Positions 25,818 to 28,034 of a DNA stretch of 28,034 nt are shown in pieces. The stretch spans positions 1 through 28,034 of the forward strand of contig JASJEI010000302.1 in assembly GCA_030064795.1 (NCBI GenBank). The letters run 5' to 3'. This DNA is from Pleurocapsa sp. MO_226.B13. Its GTDB lineage: Bacteria > Cyanobacteriota > Cyanobacteriia > Cyanobacteriales > Xenococcaceae. A model generated the notes under the pieces. That model was not told the DNA's origin and made no database searches. It worked only from the letters and a program-made list of their open reading frames with translations. Every line of letters starts with the position of its first letter. The first letter of the stretch is position 1. Position numbers and translations under genes: made by a program.

Positions 25818-26201
25818 ATCAATCAAATTAAATTGAGAAATTAGATATAGGGCGATCGCTATTAATCGAGTTGGAGAGTAATAAATATCAATTAATCGCC
25901 CAATAGTAATTGTTTACGCCATTGAATAATTTCCCAGTTTTTGGTAAACGCGATTTAAAGTTACAGTTAAGTCCTAGTTATTAAATTTAAACCTGAGTAG
26001 TATGGGAGGTAGTTAGCTAGTAGATTTGAACGGCTGGTTGAATGCCTACGGGCGCGGTTTTAACCTCCTGTATCGAGGATAATTCCTTCGTCGTCTGAAA
26101 CGAAAGATGCCTAAATTCTAGACAATTAGGGAGCTTTGTCTAGGAATGTCTGGTAAATCTGCTACTAGACTAAATCTCCCTACTCAAACATCAAACGTAG
26201 T
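25818..26201. other. Intergenic region between glmM and the nuclease gene, 384 bases
   Basis: No coding frame on either strand. It contains one HIP1 site (about 25853), a GGAGGT...ACCTCC dyad (about 26005-26070) enclosing a GC-richer stretch, and a stronger hairpin at 26118-26143. It should carry the nuclease promoter and the glmM terminator, but I could not place either with confidence. A small RNA cannot be excluded. Confidence 0.4.
26118..26143. repeat. Inverted repeat downstream of glmM
   Basis: CTAGACAA (26118-26125) and TTGTCTAG (26136-26143) are perfect arms around a ten-base loop; allowing a one-base bulge the stem extends by ATTC/GAAT. It lies 59 bases past the glmM stop in transcript direction, without a U-run, so a factor-independent terminator is doubtful; 3'-end stabilisation or a protein site is possible. 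Confidence 0.45.
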
Positions 26202-27602
26202 TCATACCGCCAAATAGGTTTCGACAACGCGGACTAATCGATCTGTCCAATAACTAGTTAATTCTCGATCGGCAGCTTCTACCATGACGCGAATCAAAGG
26301 CTCTGTCCCTGAAGCCCTAACCAGTATACGTCCCCGATCGCCCATTGCGGTTTTGGCCATGGCGATCGCCTGTTGGATGGGTTCGCATTCTTGCCACTTA
26401 CTACGACGTTCGCGATCTTCTACTCGTACATTGCGCAAAATTTGTGGATAGGTTCTAAAGCTATTGTCTATTAATTCAGTTAGAGAGCTTCCTGACTGGC
26501 ATACCAAAGAAGTTAAGTGTAAAGCGGTTTGGATGCCATCTCCCGATACACCGTGATGATGACAGAGAATATGCCCCGACTGTTCTCCCCCTAGCATTGC
26601 TCCCGTACTCCACATCGCTGCCTGTACGTGGCGATCGCCTACTTTGGTTCGCTGCATCTTACCACCTTGAGCTTGCCAAGCACGTTCAAAACCCAAGTTT
26701 GCCATCACTGTAGCGACAATTAAATCGTCTGGAAGTTGTTGTTCTTTTCTGAGACGATCACCCCAAAGATACAAAATATAGTCGCCATCCACAACTCTTC
26801 CCTGACTGTCTACCGCCATGACTCGATCTGCATCGCCATCAAAAGCAAACCCTAGATCTGCCTGATGTTCTCTTACCCCTTGTTTGAGTAGTTCTAAATG
26901 AGTCGAACCACAGTTGACATTGATGCGATCGCCATCAGCTAATTGATGCAGACTGATTACTTCTGCTCCTAACTGCTCAAAAATAGTAGGAGCTATTTTT
27001 ACTGATGCCCCCCAAGCTAAATCTAAGACAATTCGCATTCCTTGGAAGCTTGAATTTTTTGGTAGCGATGTTTCCAACAGCTTAACGTATTGCCGTACTA
27101 GTTCTGGACGATAATAGTGTTTTCCCCAGGTAGAATTGATTTCATTGCGATCGCCATCCCTTCTTAAATTAGCTTCTATTTTTTGTGTGAGAGTATCGGC
27201 TAATTTAGTCCCTTTACTGCCAAAAAATTTGATTCCGTTATCTTGGGGTGGATTATGACTGGCAGAAATCATAATTCCTCCTATTGCCTCGCTATCACTA
27301 GTTAAGGAAGCCACACAAGGGGTAGGACATAAACCCAAATGCCAAACCTCTAATCCCGCTGAGGTCAATCCTGCTGCGATCGCACTTGACAACATATCGC
27401 TAGAATTGCGGGAATCTTGTCCAATTATAATCGGCCCTTTATTGCTAGCAGCTGCTTGTAGAACTTTTCCCGCCCAATAACCTAATTGAAGTGTAAAGGA
27501 TGCATTTAAAATATCTCCCGCTTTACCCCGAATTCCATCCGTGCCAAATAGAGGCGTTTGAGTTAGTTTCCCACGATTAAAAGCTGTCGCTAAATTACTC
27601 AC
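26202..27602 (-). CDS. glmM: Phosphoglucosamine mutase
   Basis: Interconverts glucosamine-6-phosphate and glucosamine-1-phosphate, the step that feeds UDP-GlcNAc for peptidoglycan, lipid A and surface glycans. The 466-residue cytoplasmic enzyme has all landmarks: LFGTDGIRG near residues 18-26, the phosphoserine loop [13 protein letters not shown] (111-123, catalytic Ser at 115), the metal-binding [12 protein letters not shown] segment (about 254-265), GGEQSGH, and the phosphate-binding [12 protein letters not shown] near the C-terminus. The start is GTG at 27602, supported by AGGAG nine bases upstream. Closely related phosphoglucomutase/phosphomannomutase families are excluded by overall length and motif style, though specificity should be treated as probable. 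Confidence 0.92.
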   Translation of the reverse strand: MSNLATAFNRGKLTQTPLFGTDGIRGKAGDILNASFTLQLGYWAGKVLQAAASNKGPIIIGQDSRNSSDMLSSAIAAGLTSAGLEVWHLGLCPTPCVASLTSDSEAIGGIMISASHNPPQDNGIKFFGSKGTKLADTLTQKIEANLRRDGDRNEINSTWGKHYYRPELVRQYVKLLETSLPKNSSFQGMRIVLDLAWGASVKIAPTIFEQLGAEVISLHQLADGDRINVNCGSTHLELLKQGVREHQADLGFAFDGDADRVMAVDSQGRVVDGDYILYLWGDRLRKEQQLPDDLIVATVMANLGFERAWQAQGGKMQRTKVGDRHVQAAMWSTGAMLGGEQSGHILCHHHGVSGDGIQTALHLTSLVCQSGSSLTELIDNSFRTYPQILRNVRVEDRERRSKWQECEPIQQAIAMAKTAMGDRGRILVRASGTEPLIRVMVEAADRELTSYWTDRLVRVVETYLAV

Positions 27603-28034
27603 ACCAATAAGCTCCTGATTTTGAATACGATCCGATTTTTAATAATATATTTGTACTGTTAAGTGTTTTATAAGTCGAAAAAGATTGTACTACTAAATCT
27701 AATTTTTGCTGCAATCTGAGATACATCTACCCAATAAGTTAAGCGATAAATCATAATTTTGGGAAAAAAAGTCAGTCTTTAGGCATATTTGCCTAAATTT
27801 TCCAGCTTGACTAATTTAGAAGGACTGGAGGTTTTTGGGCAAGGGTGCAGAGGGAGGAAAATTTAGGTTTAAATATCTTTATATTTTTATATTGATGTAC
27901 ATCAATTTATCGAACTATGTACCAGAGAGGGAGAAGCGCTCGACGAGCCAGAACGGACTCCTGCCCATGAGGCCAACTTTATTCGCTTACAAAATGAGTT
28001 GATTAAGGGATTAGACTCGTTATTTGTCTTCGTA
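27603..28034. other. Right-edge region with hairpin and no complete gene
   Basis: Contains the glmM leader and probable promoter on the minus strand, a stem of TTTAGGCA (27778-27785) and TGCCTAAA (27790-27797) with a four-base loop followed by TTTT, and an open frame at the edge described separately. On the minus strand the same stem is followed after six bases by a run of seven T's, so it could terminate a minus-strand transcript entering from the right. Confidence 0.4.
27873..28034 (+). CDS. Open reading frame running off the right edge, start not found
   Basis: After a TAA at 27870 this frame stays open for 54 codons to the window end. Its residues look protein-like: VHQFIELCTREGEALDEP, then ERTPAHEANFIRLQNELIK. 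No ATG or GTG is in frame, and the only TTG comes late, so either a rare start such as ATT at 27891 is used, the gene has lost its start, or a frameshift links it to another frame. The family is not recognised. Coding is possible, not established. Confidence 0.3.
   Translation, partial: MSLYFYIDVHQFIELCTREGEALDEPERTPAHEANFIRLQNELIKGLDSLFVFV

Noticed and set aside
27891..27906. Perfect 16-base palindrome ATTGATGTACATCAAT as a regulator site
   Set aside because: About 0.4 such perfect palindromes are expected by chance in a window this long, and no confirmed gene start is next to it.

Overview
The window is chromosomal DNA from a cyanobacterium. It contains ndhM, a subunit specific to cyanobacterial and plastid NDH-1, and the HIP1 octamer GCGATCGC recurs through most of it. 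Base composition and operon style suit a unicellular or colonial, polysaccharide-coated cyanobacterium, but the genus cannot be named from the sequence alone.

Region 1 (3-14831, all + strand) is a cell-surface glycan locus of eleven genes. It begins inside a GT2 glycosyltransferase cut by the window edge. It continues with a GT4 enzyme, a PAPS-type sulfotransferase, a 690-residue protein of unknown function with a duplicated C-terminal domain, a GT2-GT4 fusion, three more sulfotransferases of two types, a GT25-FkbM methyltransferase fusion, a pyruvyl transferase and a stand-alone 97-residue domain protein. Together they should build and decorate (sulfate, pyruvate, probably O-methyl) an exported polysaccharide or glycoconjugate. 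No polymerase, flippase or ABC exporter lies in the window. The second half (about 8.8-14.8 kb) is AT-rich and nearly free of HIP1 sites.

Region 2 (14929-16945) is a small redox/detoxification module: a MAPEG membrane protein and a peroxiredoxin-like protein on the minus strand, divergent from a LysR regulator that probably controls them through an inverted repeat in the shared upstream region.

Region 3 (16965-21401) holds a Rieske-domain protein with a long C-terminal region, a small gene behind it, and a divergent FMN-dependent alpha-hydroxy-acid oxidase/dehydrogenase. The block is bracketed by a 69-bp direct repeat (68 of 69 identical) made of the 3' end of moaE. The right copy is the end of intact moaE; the left copy is an orphan fragment beside the LysR gene. 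The arrangement looks like an insertion or recombination at the moaE 3' end.

Region 4 (21669-27602) carries housekeeping genes ppa and ndhM (+), a large LTD-nuclease-RTX protein probably secreted by a type I system (-), and glmM (-), which feeds UDP-GlcNAc synthesis. The right edge (27603-28034) has no convincing complete gene, only a 54-codon open frame running off the end. I saw no tRNA, rRNA, CRISPR array, transposase or integrase.
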